DNA of 64,000 bases from Agromyces mediolanus (GTDB lineage: Bacteria; Actinomycetota; Actinomycetes; Actinomycetales; Microbacteriaceae): positions 186,001 through 250,000 of the forward strand of contig NZ_JAMBNX010000006.1 in NCBI RefSeq assembly GCF_023715325.1. The letters run 5' to 3'. The notes beneath the pieces are model-generated. The model saw only the letters and a program-made list of their open reading frames with translations. It was not told where the DNA came from and did no database searches. Positions 44,801-53,434 of this stretch are shown in pieces (within the stretch, counting starts at the first letter, position 1; each line of letters begins with the position of its first letter). The translations under genes were made by a program, and so were the position numbers.

Positions 44801-47116
44801 ATGACCGATCCCGTCGTCGCGGGCGCCCCGCTCGACTGGACCGTCGTCGTGGCGAACGAGGGACCGTCGGTCTCGGACGGCCCGGTCATGATCGAGACGC
44901 CCGACGCCGGGTACACGATCACCGCGATGTCCGGAGACGGGGCGACGTGCGAGGTCGCGACCCTCACGTGCGACCTCGGCACGCTGCCTCCCGACGGCAC
45001 CGTCACGATCACCGTGAGCGGCACGGTCAGCGCCGACCGCCCGGCCGGCCCGCTCGTCAACCGCGCGACGGTGCTGAACCCGCAGGGCGAGGACCCGAGT
45101 GATGAGGCGCAGGTCGACGTGAGCCGGGTCGCCGACCTGACGCTGATGAAGACGGCCGCACCCGAGCCGGTTCGCGCGGGCGACGTCGTGCTGTACACCC
45201 TCGTCGTCGGCAACACCGGCCCGTCGACCGCGAACGACGTCGTGGTGGCTGACACGCTGCCGTCGGGCCTCACCTTCTTCGCCGGCCCCAGCACGGCGGG
45301 GTGCTCCGTCGCCGGTCAGGTCGTCTCCTGCCCGGTGGGCGCGCTCGCCGTCGGCGAGAGCCGGGTCATCGGCATCGCGGCATCCACCGACCCGACGTTC
45401 GACGGCGTCGTCACCAACACCGCGACCGCCGTCGGCACCGAGGACGACCCCGACGGCGCGACCGCGACGACCGACAGCACGGTGGTGCCCGAGGCGGCGG
45501 TCTCGCTCGAGAAGACCGGCGGCCCGGCGATCGCCGGGCAGAACCTCACGTGGACGCTGACCGTCTCGAACGCCGGTCCGTCGGCGGCCGCCGACCTCGT
45601 GCTCACCGACACGCTCGCCCCCTCGCTCGGCTTCGTGAGCGGCGTCGCCGACGACGGCACGGTCTGCTCCGCAGACGCACTCGTGGTGACCTGCGAGCTC
45701 GCCGATCTGGCGCCCAACGGGCAGACGATCGTCACGATCGTCACCTCGACCTCGCCGAGCGCGGTGCCCCACGGCCAGGCATCGGTGACGGTCGGCAACA
45801 CCGCGAGGGTGACCTCGTCGACGCCCGACGACGATCCCGACGACAACACGGCGAACGCGCTCGCGGTCATCGCCGCCCTCGTGCACCTCACACCGTCGAA
45901 GTCGGGGCCCGCCGAGGTCATCGCGGGCACCGACGGCAGCTACGTCCTCGGGGTCGCGAACTCGGGCCCCTCGACCGCGACGAACGTCGAGGTCGTCGAC
46001 CGTCTCGACCCGTCGCTCACGTTCGACGCCGACGCATCCGACCCGGCCTGCACGCTCTCAGATCCCGGTCAGAACGAGGTGCGCTGCCGCGTCGACGAGC
46101 TCGGGGTCGGCGACTCCGCGACGTTCACCGTCGTGGTGCGCTTCGACCCGAGCATCGCGCCGGGCTCGCTCATCGTGAACGCGGCGGCGGGCGTCGCGGA
46201 CCAGACGGACATCGGCTTCGAGCCGCCCGCCTCCGTCACCACGCTCGTGCAGTCGCAGGCTGACGTGTCGATCGAGAAGCGAGTGACGTCACCGATCGCC
46301 GCGGGCGAGGAGGCGGTCTACACCATCGTCGTCTCGAACACGGGCCCGTCATCGGCGCTCGGCGTTCGGTTCTCCGACGTGGGGCCTGCCGACGGCCTCC
46401 TGGGCGGCGGCCTCCAGCGCGGCCTCAAGGGTGCACCTGACTGCCCCGTCGAGGGCATCAGGTTCGAGTGCACCATCCCACAGCTCCTGCCGGGCGAGTC
46501 CATCACGATCACCATGTCGACCGGTACCGATCCGGCGCTGCCCGACGGAACGGAGATCACGAACGTCGCGACCGTCGAGTCGGACACCCCCGACATGGTC
46601 ACCGAGAACAACGCCGACGAGTCGACGCTCGTGATCGTGCGGCAGTCGACGCTCTCGCTCACCAAGGTCGCGTCGGTCGACGCCGCGCGCCCCGGCGCGT
46701 CCGTCGACTGGACCCTCGTCGTCGGCAACGGGGGCCCGTCGGTCGCCGACGAGACCGTGGTCACCGACACGCTGCCCGACGGCCTCGTGCTCACCGCGGC
46801 CCCGTCCGGCTGCACCGTTTCGACCGCGACGGTGACCTGCGAGGTCGGCGCTCTCGCTCCCGGGGAGACGTCGACGATCGTGCTGGGCACCCGAGTCGCC
46901 GATGGCGCAGACGGGCCCGTGACGAACTCGGCGTCGGCATCGGCGACCGGTGCCGAGGGCGTGACGGCGACGGCGACGCTCCTCGTCGATGCCGACGCGC
47001 AGCCGCCGATCGCTTCCACCGGATGGGCGAACGGCTGGCTCGCCGTCGTTGCGATGCTGCTCATCGGAGCGGGCGGGCTTGGCGTGACGCTGGTGCGCCG
47101 CCGACCGCCTGCGTGA
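41723..47116 (+). CDS. Giant DUF11-repeat cell-surface protein
   Basis: The 1797-residue protein has a signal peptide (cleavage likely after A-Q-A, near residue 33) and a unique N-terminal domain of about 250 residues with several cysteines. One degenerate repeat and then 11 clear DUF11 repeats of about 110-130 residues follow, each opening like D-L-S-V-A-K and containing N-x-G-P-S and a D-x-L-P turn. The C-terminus I-A-S-T-G, hydrophobic helix and R-R-R tail resemble a class E sortase signal (LAxTG with Ile for Leu). It should project from the cell wall. Adhesion or wall structure is plausible; nothing indicates enzymatic activity. Confidence 0.9.
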   Translation: MREWLKRTVGIVATALVALTLVLVPQAPPAQATTITSPGPLSSIVVGPDLNCAVNHVLDSSPEWYGGTACGTFASLNGTLFGPQDVPAGGGASPRTRWLMVSQTATTGSGTVGDPYTVVTVVRSTTGVELTQTDRYVVGNEFYDTSLSIANPTAVQQLGTIYTAGDCYLQNSDLGYGKIFGTSPACATSTLPGSRLEQLIPRTGGNNFYQAGYSSVWSRIGAQQPFPDTCACNSYIDNGIGISWPLNIAPGGTSVFEWTTAFSPAGVVPMTITATADVASVLPGAADGYTLRVSNPNATSGVLDELTVTLPDGFAYTPGSTTGFTTSDPVVSGNTLTFSGPFTVPPNGLISVHFGVAAGTIPGTYTIDASGTSPDFDVSGTTNAAPITVLAVSDLSVAKTTATPTVVAGGAPIVFDVVATNAGPGTAPNVQVTDTVPPGMTFSASASSPTCFVLSGQVRCSVASLAPGASASFQIAFTAAGTTSGTFSNTAVVSGDVQDGNLSNNSSTANFTVERRVDVSVTKSASPTTVAAGAVTTYTMTVHNAGPSSANYTLVDSLPVGVTATSITGSGCTITPSPRCSGVLAAGASTVVTLQATVAPGAAAGTVLVNSAAVTTPQIETVTDNNIATASNTVSRSANLAILKALSSGLVAGYPAVYTLDVTNAGPSSATNVVVTDPVPAGLTFDPLVSSPACSLVGADVMCTSATLAPTSTLRFVIGFTLPADTPAGMSIANTATVASDEPDPAPADNTSTSTADVSRLVDLVASKTTVGGVVVAGGAIDYDVTVTNRGPSLATEVKLTDPAPAGVTWTAAASTAGPTADCTVDAASVACTITELQPGETAAVRLTGTLASSLPAGPVSNTVTATSAEPEATPDDNTADDSVNVAVESGLELHKEDSAPTGVAGAGFGYTFTLINRGPSDAVDATLTDTLPTELRDPVIVSQPAGDPCSITDGELDCSFGTVPADPDGTSPLVVTVSGTLDPALATGTTLQNTASATDATGATVTADETTQVIRESTFTVVKTPMTDPVVAGAPLDWTVVVANEGPSVSDGPVMIETPDAGYTITAMSGDGATCEVATLTCDLGTLPPDGTVTITVSGTVSADRPAGPLVNRATVLNPQGEDPSDEAQVDVSRVADLTLMKTAAPEPVRAGDVVLYTLVVGNTGPSTANDVVVADTLPSGLTFFAGPSTAGCSVAGQVVSCPVGALAVGESRVIGIAASTDPTFDGVVTNTATAVGTEDDPDGATATTDSTVVPEAAVSLEKTGGPAIAGQNLTWTLTVSNAGPSAAADLVLTDTLAPSLGFVSGVADDGTVCSADALVVTCELADLAPNGQTIVTIVTSTSPSAVPHGQASVTVGNTARVTSSTPDDDPDDNTANALAVIAALVHLTPSKSGPAEVIAGTDGSYVLGVANSGPSTATNVEVVDRLDPSLTFDADASDPACTLSDPGQNEVRCRVDELGVGDSATFTVVVRFDPSIAPGSLIVNAAAGVADQTDIGFEPPASVTTLVQSQADVSIEKRVTSPIAAGEEAVYTIVVSNTGPSSALGVRFSDVGPADGLLGGGLQRGLKGAPDCPVEGIRFECTIPQLLPGESITITMSTGTDPALPDGTEITNVATVESDTPDMVTENNADESTLVIVRQSTLSLTKVASVDAARPGASVDWTLVVGNGGPSVADETVVTDTLPDGLVLTAAPSGCTVSTATVTCEVGALAPGETSTIVLGTRVADGADGPVTNSASASATGAEGVTATATLLVDADAQPPIASTGWANGWLAVVAMLLIGAGGLGVTLVRRRPPA

Positions 47117-47205
47117 GCGATGCGCGCGTTCAGGTCGGGAGGTACTCAATTCCAGCGCGATCGGGGTCTCGTAGAGGCCTGGCCCGCCTATAGCGCAGCA
47201 GCGCC

Positions 47206-47237
47206 ATACCGAAGGATAGTCACCTAACCTTTGGTAT
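47206..47237. promoter_or_regulatory. Inverted repeat over the Fic promoter
   Basis: ATACCGAAGG (47206-47215) and CCTTTGGTAT (47228-47237) pair at 9 of 10 positions around a 12-base spacer. The right arm overlaps the -10 box, so a bound protein would block transcription. Confidence 0.65.
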
Positions 47238-47240
47238 AAT
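47235..47240 (+). promoter_or_regulatory. -10 box of leaderless fic gene
   Basis: A perfect TATAAT ends 6 bases before the ATG at 47247; no ribosome binding site is present. Confidence 0.6.
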
Positions 47241-47246
47241 CGAACC

Positions 47247-48467
47247 ATGCCTGCAGATCCCGCCCGTCCGGCCGAGCCGCCCGGCTCGGCCACCTGGCCG
47301 CCGCTCGGGTACGAAGCCCGCCCCTGGGTGCGCAGCGGCGACGAGCTCGGATCGAGGCGTGCGCTGCGTGCAGCTCGAGGTGACTACCTTGCGGCCGTCC
47401 CGCCGTTCATCGCGGATGCCCGGGTCGCGCTCGAGCCAGACACGCTCGCGCTGGCCGACGATGCGAGCCAGGAGCTGGCGCGCTTCGATGCCGAGGCTGG
47501 GATGATCGCGGCGCCCTTCGCGTCGATCCTCCTGCGCACGGAGTCCGCCTCGAGCTCCGAGGTCGAGAACCTGACCTCGAGCGCGAAGCAGGTCGCCCTC
47601 GCGGAGATCGGTCAAGCGAGGTCCGAGAACGCGCGCCTCGTCGTCGCGAACGTGCGCGCCATGCGCGCAGCGATCAGCATGGCCGATCGCCTGGACGAGG
47701 CATCGATCCTCGCGATGCACGACGCGCTGCTGCGCGAGAGCGCACCCGAGTACGTGGGGCACTGGCGCGGCGAGCAGGTCTGGATCGGCGGCGGCAGCAT
47801 CTCGCCGCACGCGGCGACGTTCGTGCCGCCTCATCACGTCCGGGTGCCGGCGCTCATGGGAGACCTCGTGTCGTTCGCCGCGCGCGCGGACGTACCGGTG
47901 CTCGTGCAGGCTGCGATCGCGCATGCGCAGTTCGAGACCATCCACCCGTTCCCCGACGGCAACGGCCGCACCGGGCGAGCGCTGCTGCAGGGCATGCTGC
48001 GCCACGGTGGGCTCACGCGGAACGTCGCCGTGCCCGTGTCAGCGGGCCTCCTGCGAGACACCGATGGCTACTTCGCTGCGCTCACTGCGTTCCGAGCGGG
48101 AGATCCCGACGCGATCGTCGCCTCGGTCGCCAACGCCGTGTTCAGCGCCGTGCAGAACGGCCGCCGGCTCGTTGACGACATCGAGGCTGCCATGGCGGGC
48201 TGGGCCGAGCGGGTGACCGCCCGCAGCGACTCCGCGGTGCACCGTGTGAAGCAGTACCTGCCGATGCAGCCGGTCGTGAACGCGAAGACGGTCGCCCAGG
48301 AGCTCGGCATCAGCGACGTCGCGGCGCAGAACGCCATCGACCGGCTGGTCGACGCCGGCGTGCTCACGAAGATCAGCGAGGGCCGTCGCAACCGGCTCTG
48401 GCAAGCCGGCGAGATCCTCGCTGCACTCGACGCCTTCGGTGAACGAGCACGACGCCGGCGCGGCTAG
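47247..48467 (+). CDS. Fic-domain protein (AMP transferase), self-inhibited type
   Basis: The 406-residue protein has an N-terminal Fic_N-like region and the inhibitory helix motif S103-x-x-x-E107-N108 (S-S-E-V-E-N). The Fic core H233-P-F-P-D-G-N-G-R-T-G-R transfers AMP to target hydroxyls, and a C-terminal winged helix follows (A-K-T-V-A-Q-E-L-G-I-S-D-V-A-A-Q-N-A). The inhibitory motif before the core makes it a class II Fic protein, regulated in cis. The DNA-binding tail could bind the inverted repeat at its own promoter; that is inference. Confidence 0.93.
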   Translation: MPADPARPAEPPGSATWPPLGYEARPWVRSGDELGSRRALRAARGDYLAAVPPFIADARVALEPDTLALADDASQELARFDAEAGMIAAPFASILLRTESASSSEVENLTSSAKQVALAEIGQARSENARLVVANVRAMRAAISMADRLDEASILAMHDALLRESAPEYVGHWRGEQVWIGGGSISPHAATFVPPHHVRVPALMGDLVSFAARADVPVLVQAAIAHAQFETIHPFPDGNGRTGRALLQGMLRHGGLTRNVAVPVSAGLLRDTDGYFAALTAFRAGDPDAIVASVANAVFSAVQNGRRLVDDIEAAMAGWAERVTARSDSAVHRVKQYLPMQPVVNAKTVAQELGISDVAAQNAIDRLVDAGVLTKISEGRRNRLWQAGEILAALDAFGERARRRRG

Positions 48468-48533
48468 AACTCGACCCACCTCGTGACCCCTGCAACCCAA
48501 GGTGAGAGGGGGCGTTCTCGTAGCGCCAGACTG

Positions 48534-49286
48534 CTACCCGGCGATGAGCGCCCGCTTGACGCGGCCGGCGAATCGGCGCGCCTGCTGGAGGAGCGACGGT
48601 GGGGCGATGATCTCGACGACCGGCTCCGGCATCGGCTCCGGGGTGATGCTCTCGGGCACGTCGGTGTTCTGCTGGACGTGCTTGTACAGCCACCGGACGT
48701 TGCGGCGGACGACGCGGGCCGGGTTGCCGACGGCGACGACGTTCGCAGGGATGGGGCGTCCAGCGGTGACGACCGTCTGGGCGCCGAGAATCGAACCTGA
48801 CTCGATGTGTGAGCCGGGAAGGATCGTGGCGCCTCGGCCGGTCCATACTCCGTCGGCCACCGTCGTGCTCTGAGCGCGGTTCAGGCGGGCGCCGGTGGCG
48901 AGATCGTAGAACGGGTGCGCGTCGTCGGAGCGGACGATGTTGTATGCGCCGATGAGGCACCGGGTTCCGATCGAGAGTGTCGCGCCTTCGGCGGTGGACA
49001 GCTCGGTCTGCGGACCGACGAAGGTGCCGTCGCCGATGCGGATGGTCGCATTGTCGCCGAGGAGGATGTGGACGCCGGCGAGGTTCGCGTTCGCGCCGAT
49101 CGTGACGTCGCCGTTCACGCGGCGGAACTCGAGGTTGCCGCGGAGCTTCGCGGACTTCCCGACGCGGAGGGTGCAGTCCTGCGCGTTCGCGGTGAAGCGG
49201 ACGTTGAAGCTGTCGGGGATCGGGTCGTGGCCGAGGATGCGGTTGCCGCGGTCGTCGCTGTAGAGCACGGTCTCGGCTTCACCCAT
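48534..49286 (-). CDS. Hexapeptide-repeat (left-handed beta helix) acyltransferase
   Basis: The 250-residue protein shows imperfect hexapeptide repeats (for example V-T-I-G-A-N-A-N-L, I-R-I-G-D-G-T-F-V, S-I-G-T-R-C-L-I-G). The acetyltransferase end region reads S-I-L-G-A-Q-T-V-V then V-A-V-G-N-P-A-R-V. A catalytic His is likely in D-D-A-H-P-F. The C-terminal tail is helical. It resembles sugar O-acetyltransferases used in surface polysaccharide synthesis. The substrate is unknown and no glycan genes are adjacent. Confidence 0.85.
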   Translation of the reverse strand: MGEAETVLYSDDRGNRILGHDPIPDSFNVRFTANAQDCTLRVGKSAKLRGNLEFRRVNGDVTIGANANLAGVHILLGDNATIRIGDGTFVGPQTELSTAEGATLSIGTRCLIGAYNIVRSDDAHPFYDLATGARLNRAQSTTVADGVWTGRGATILPGSHIESGSILGAQTVVTAGRPIPANVVAVGNPARVVRRNVRWLYKHVQQNTDVPESITPEPMPEPVVEIIAPPSLLQQARRFAGRVKRALIAG

Positions 49287-49398
49287 GGGCGCATCCTATC
49301 TCTCGGCCGGTTCGGTGGGAGGCCGCACGGTGCGCGCGTATTTCGAACGGTTGCCTCGGGCGGCGGCGCGCGCGGCCGGAACCTGTCATCCTCGTTCC

Positions 49399-50385
49399 AT
49401 GCCGAGTCTTCGATCGCCGCGTGACGTGCATGGGGAGGTCGCGGTGCGGTTCGACCGCTTCGGGTCCGTGGACCAGCTGGCGCTGCGCCCCGTCGCGGCG
49501 GTCGTGCTCGCGCCGGATCAGGTGCGGATCCGGGTGACCGTCGCCGGGCTGAATCCGGTGGACTGGCAGATCGTCGAGTCCCCGTCGCTCGCCGCCGCGT
49601 TCGGGATCGCCGTTCCCGCCGGATACGGGAACGACTTCGCCGGCGTCGTCGTCGAGACCGGCGAAGCGGTGACGAGGTGGCGGGTCGGCGATCGGGTGTT
49701 CGGTGGAGCGCGGGGACGCGCCGTCGCGTCGTCCGTCGTGCTCGAGGAACGGCATCCGAGCCTGCACCGCACGCCGGACGGCGTGGACGACCTGACCGCG
49801 GGCGTCCTGGACATCGCCGGACGGACCGCGTCCGCCGTGGCGAGGGCCCTGGCGGTCGCACCCGGCGAGACGGTCCTGGTCGGTGGCGCGGGCGGCGGGG
49901 TCGGCTCGATCCTGACGCAGCTGCTCGTGCACGCCGGCGCGCAGGTGGTCGGCACGGGCTCGGCGTCGTCGGCTCCGTTCCTCCGATCCATCGGCGCGGA
50001 ACCGCTCACCTACGGCGAGGGGCTCGCCGGCGCCCTGCGGGCCTCCGGAGCTCGCATCGCCGCTGCGGCCGATCTGCACGGCGTGGCCACCGCGCTCGCC
50101 GCCCGCGAGCTCGGCGTCCCCGCCCGTCGTATCGTCACGATCGAGTCCGAGGACCCGCCCGCGGGCGTCGTCTCCGTCAACGGGTCCGATGCCCACCCCG
50201 GCGACCTTCAGCGGATCCTCGCCCTCGTCGTCGAGGGGCGCCTCACCGTCCCCATCGCCGGGGTGTACCCGGTCGAGCGGTTCTCGGACGCCATCGCGCA
50301 GCAGCGGAGCCGCCATGCGCGGGGCAAGATCGCCATCGTGCTCCCGGCGGACCCGCCGGCTAGCGTCGCTGACGCCAGCGGCTGA
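49399..50385 (+). CDS. Zinc-less medium-chain NADP-dependent oxidoreductase (quinone-reductase-like)
   Basis: The 328-residue protein has the MDR layout: an N-terminal GroES-like domain (R-I-R-V-T-V-A-G-L-N-P-V-D-W, G-N-D-F-A-G-V-V-V-E) and a Rossmann domain with V-L-V-G-G-A-G-G-G-V-G-S. Zinc-binding cysteines are absent, as in quinone oxidoreductases. ATG at 49399 is preferred because upstream codons lack family similarity. A CATCCT box ends 6 bases before it and may serve as -10. The 3' end overlaps the convergent permease gene by 26 bases. Confidence 0.88.
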   Translation: MPSLRSPRDVHGEVAVRFDRFGSVDQLALRPVAAVVLAPDQVRIRVTVAGLNPVDWQIVESPSLAAAFGIAVPAGYGNDFAGVVVETGEAVTRWRVGDRVFGGARGRAVASSVVLEERHPSLHRTPDGVDDLTAGVLDIAGRTASAVARALAVAPGETVLVGGAGGGVGSILTQLLVHAGAQVVGTGSASSAPFLRSIGAEPLTYGEGLAGALRASGARIAAAADLHGVATALAARELGVPARRIVTIESEDPPAGVVSVNGSDAHPGDLQRILALVVEGRLTVPIAGVYPVERFSDAIAQQRSRHARGKIAIVLPADPPASVADASG

Positions 50386-51862
50386 CCCCGACGACGAGGA
50401 GCACGGCCGCCGCTCCGGCGGCCGGGAGGGGGCTGACGAGGACGAGGGCGGCTGCGGCGCCCGAGAGGGCGACGAGCAGCAGGGCGTCGAGTGCCCACGC
50501 CATCCGCACGGCCGCGGCGAGGTCGCCCACCGGGGTCGGGACCGGTGCGAGCAGTGCGGGCGGCATCGGCCCCTTGAGCGCGGCGTCGACACGTGCGAGC
50601 AGGGCGAGCGGGCCGAGCACGAGCGCGCCGGCGAGCGGCCCGAGGGGTGGGATGCCCGTCACGAGCGAGGTCGCGACGGCGGCGGTGAGGAGCACCACGA
50701 GCGTCAGGATCGTCGGGAAGAGGAGGTGCCTGGCGAGGAGTTGCTCGTCCCCGATCCCGTAGAGCGGGAGCCCGGCGGAGATGCTCGCCGCGTGCCGGAG
50801 GCCGTCGGTGAGCGGGCCGAGGCCGGCGAACAGGACCGTTCCGGCGGCGGCCCCGAGCGCCCATCCCGCTGCCGCCGGGGCGAAGGCGAGGGCGAGCAGC
50901 GTGCCGGCCGCGGCGACGACGAGGACGCCGATGGCGAGGCGGCCGGGTGTCCGGACCGCGCCGATCGCGTCGCGCACGAGGAAGACCACGGCCGGGTGCC
51001 CGGGCGCTCGGACGGCTCGGAGCCGCCGGCCGCGGCGCGGCCATCGCTGATAGACCGACACGGCGGCGCTGAAGTCCATGCCGCCAGCGTGCGTGGTCGC
51101 CGAGTCCCAGCGCACCGACTGGGCCAGCAACTCCCGGAGGCGGAGCCGGTTCAGCAGCGGCGGGATGGCGCAGACGAGTGCCGCGCTGAGCGCCCCCAGG
51201 GCCGTCAGCGCGGCGACCGCGGATGACCCGCCGGCGAGGGGGTACGCGAGGCCGACCCATCCCCACGGCGTGAACGGCTGCAGGGCCGGGGCGGCCGCGG
51301 TGGCCGCTCCGAGCGCGCACACGACGACGGCCGCCGGCACCGCCGTGCGCGGGAGGGCCTGCCCGGCGAGCCAGGCGACCGTGGCGATCACGCCGACGAG
51401 GGCGCCGACCACGAGGAACAGCCCCGCGTCGAGCGGGTCCGCCAGTCGGGCGCTGACGAGGGCGGCGCCGAGCAGCCCGGCGGCCGCGGTGGTCAGCGCC
51501 GTGACGAGCGCGCCGGCGCGCAGCACCGGCCCGCGGAACGCCTCGGCGGCGGGGAGGCCGCTCGTGGCGAGCGCGTGCGTGAGGAACGGCGGCCGCACGG
51601 CCGGGCCGCGGTCGCGACCGAGGAGCAGTGCGCCCGCCCAGAGCGCCGCCACCACGAGGATCGCCGTCTCCGGCGCGGTGCCTGCGGAGATCGCGGCGAT
51701 CCCCTCCGGGCTCGTCACGCCGAGCCAGGCGGCCCGGACGACCGGGATCACCGTCACCAGCGCGACCATCAGTGCGAGGTAGACCGCGTACGCCCCATCC
51801 CGCCCCGTGCGGACGTTGCGGGCGCGCCAGATCCCGATCGCTGCTCGGACGCGGCCGGTCAC
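50360..51862 (-). CDS. ABC exporter membrane protein, multi-span
   Basis: The 500-residue protein is very hydrophobic, with about 10-12 predicted spans in two blocks separated by a cytoplasmic loop near residues 265-300. It starts at GTG, overlapping the stop of the ATPase gene as GTGA, so the pair should form one exporter. The layout resembles ABC-2-like or ABC-transporter-associated permeases of actinobacteria. No conserved substrate signature is visible. Confidence 0.75.
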   Translation of the reverse strand: MTGRVRAAIGIWRARNVRTGRDGAYAVYLALMVALVTVIPVVRAAWLGVTSPEGIAAISAGTAPETAILVVAALWAGALLLGRDRGPAVRPPFLTHALATSGLPAAEAFRGPVLRAGALVTALTTAAAGLLGAALVSARLADPLDAGLFLVVGALVGVIATVAWLAGQALPRTAVPAAVVVCALGAATAAAPALQPFTPWGWVGLAYPLAGGSSAVAALTALGALSAALVCAIPPLLNRLRLRELLAQSVRWDSATTHAGGMDFSAAVSVYQRWPRRGRRLRAVRAPGHPAVVFLVRDAIGAVRTPGRLAIGVLVVAAAGTLLALAFAPAAAGWALGAAAGTVLFAGLGPLTDGLRHAASISAGLPLYGIGDEQLLARHLLFPTILTLVVLLTAAVATSLVTGIPPLGPLAGALVLGPLALLARVDAALKGPMPPALLAPVPTPVGDLAAAVRMAWALDALLLVALSGAAAALVLVSPLPAAGAAAVLLVVGVSRWRQRR

Positions 51863-52497
51863 GCTGCGGCATCCAGCCAGAGCGTGCGATCGGCGAGTCC
51901 GTCCGCGAGTGCCGGACTGTGGGTGGCGACGACGATCGTCGCCCCGTCGTCGCGCCGGGCGCGCAGCACCCGGATCACGGACTCGACGTGCTCCGGGTCC
52001 AGCCGCTGTTCGGGCTCGTCGAGGATCAGCACCTCGAACGGCCTGGCGAGGACCAGGGCGAGACCGAACAACTGGGTCTGCCCCGACGAGAGTTCGTGCG
52101 GGAACCGCCGCCCCAGGGCGGTCAGCGCCAGCTCCGCGATCACCCGATCCGCGAGCGCCGCGGCATCGCGGGGGTCGTCCAGCCAGGTCGTGGCGACCAG
52201 GAGCACATGGTCGGAGACGGTGAGATCGGGCGCCATCGGCGGCAGGCCGATCATCGCGGCGACCCGACGGCGGAAGTCGCGGTCGCGCGGGGCGACGGCT
52301 GCGCCGCCGATCCGCACGGTGCCCTGGGAGGGGTTCCTGGCGCCGGCCAGCACGCCGAGCAGCGTCGACTTGCCGCTGCCGTTCCTGCCTCGGATCGCCA
52401 GGACGGCACCGCGCGGGGCGGTCATCGTCACGGCCGGCAGGAGCGTCACTTCGCCCGCGGTCACGACGACGTCATCCACCTCGATCATGGGAGCCAT
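51859..52497 (-). CDS. ABC exporter ATP-binding protein
   Basis: The 212-residue ATPase has Walker A G-R-N-G-S-G-K-S, signature L-S-S-G-Q, Walker B L-I-L-D-E-P and the switch H in A-T-H-S. It powers the multi-span partner directly downstream. An in-frame ATG at 52488 is an alternative start. Confidence 0.88.
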   Translation of the reverse strand: MAPMIEVDDVVVTAGEVTLLPAVTMTAPRGAVLAIRGRNGSGKSTLLGVLAGARNPSQGTVRIGGAAVAPRDRDFRRRVAAMIGLPPMAPDLTVSDHVLLVATTWLDDPRDAAALADRVIAELALTALGRRFPHELSSGQTQLFGLALVLARPFEVLILDEPEQRLDPEHVESVIRVLRARRDDGATIVVATHSPALADGLADRTLWLDAAA

Positions 52498-52501
52498 CCT
52501 C

Positions 52502-53368
52502 TCAAACGGGCGCGGCGTCCTCTCGGGCGATCCGGCGTGACTCGCGCAGGAGCGCCAGGATCTCGCGCGGGCGATAGCGCAGGAACAGGCGCTGCGGCCG
52601 CGTGCCGCGGACCAGGGCGTCCGTCCCGCCGTCGCAGTAGATGAGCTGGCCGGTCATGAAGCGGTTCTCGGGCGACACGGCGTGAGCGAGCAGCGCGGCG
52701 ACGGGCGCGACGGGTCCCGGCGCGCCCATCGGCTGCGGCAGCGCCGTCTCCAGGAGCTGCCGCTCGCGGTCCCACGTCCGCAGCACGAGTTCGGTGCCGA
52801 TGATCCCGGGGGCCACGGCGTTCAGGACGATGCCCGAACCGGCCCATTCGGCCTGTACCGAAGCGGTCCGCACCCAGTGGTTGAGCGCGATCTTGCTGGA
52901 GCGGTAGAGCTGGCTGCCCCGCCTGGTGCGGATCAGCCGGTTCGCGACGGCGAGCGCCTTCGCCTCGTCCCCGCTGAGGCAGGCGCGCACCAGTGGCCCA
53001 CTGCCGCGGTTCAGGGTGGAGGACGACGAGACGACCACCGCGGCCGGCGCAGGCGATTGGGCGAGCAGCGGGCGGAGCCCGTCGAGGACGGCGACGGTGC
53101 CGAAGTGATTCAGCGCGACCGTCTCCGCCCGCGGGGCACCGAGCCCGGCTGCGGCGACGATGCCGTCCACCCGGCCCCCGCTCAGCGAGCCGACCTCGTC
53201 GACGAGGCGCGCGCGGCCGTCGGCGCTCGCCAGGTCCGCGCGGACTTCGACGCCCGTGCCGAGACCGCAGCGGATCACCCGCCCCCGCGCGGCGAGGAGT
53301 TCGGCCACCGCGCTGCCGAGGCCCGAGTCCGCTCCCGTCACGACGTATGTCCGCGTGTCCGATTCCAT
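52502..53368 (-). CDS. Short-chain dehydrogenase/reductase
   Basis: The 288-residue protein has the cofactor loop T-G-A-D-S-G-L-G-S-A, the catalytic S-S-S-S-T-L region, Y-R-S-S-K with the Tyr/Lys pair, and C-terminal G-G-T-D. The middle (L-G-A-P-R-A-E-T-V-A-L-N-H-F-G) is somewhat divergent, similar to the 3-alpha-hydroxysteroid-dehydrogenase-like subgroup. ATG at 53368 faces the TetR gene across a palindromic operator, which implies TetR control. It lies 4 bases before the ABC ATPase start, so all three genes could be one transcript. Confidence 0.88.
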   Translation of the reverse strand: MESDTRTYVVTGADSGLGSAVAELLAARGRVIRCGLGTGVEVRADLASADGRARLVDEVGSLSGGRVDGIVAAAGLGAPRAETVALNHFGTVAVLDGLRPLLAQSPAPAAVVVSSSSTLNRGSGPLVRACLSGDEAKALAVANRLIRTRRGSQLYRSSKIALNHWVRTASVQAEWAGSGIVLNAVAPGIIGTELVLRTWDRERQLLETALPQPMGAPGPVAPVAALLAHAVSPENRFMTGQLIYCDGGTDALVRGTRPQRLFLRYRPREILALLRESRRIAREDAAPV

Positions 53369-53388
53369 AGCGACAGCATGGTGCAAAG

Positions 53389-53404
53389 ATTGCAGATCTG
53401 CAAT
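53389..53404. promoter_or_regulatory. Perfect palindromic operator between SDR and TetR
   Basis: ATTGCAGATCTGCAAT is a perfect 16-bp palindrome in the 66-base divergent gap. It is the expected binding site for the adjacent TetR protein. Confidence 0.75.
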
Positions 53405-53422
53405 TTGTGGGCGGATCGCGGC

Positions 53423-53428
53423 TAGACT
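53423..53428 (+). promoter_or_regulatory. -10 box of leaderless tetR gene
   Basis: TAGACT ends 6 bases before the ATG at 53435. Confidence 0.45.
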
Positions 53429-53434
53429 CGACCC

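Noticed and set aside
42800-47000. Regular repeats in the DUF11 gene considered as a CRISPR-like or satellite array
   Set aside because: The periodicity is at protein level (about 110-130 residues), DNA copies are diverged, and no short direct repeats with unique spacers exist. No CRISPR array or cas gene was seen anywhere in the window.
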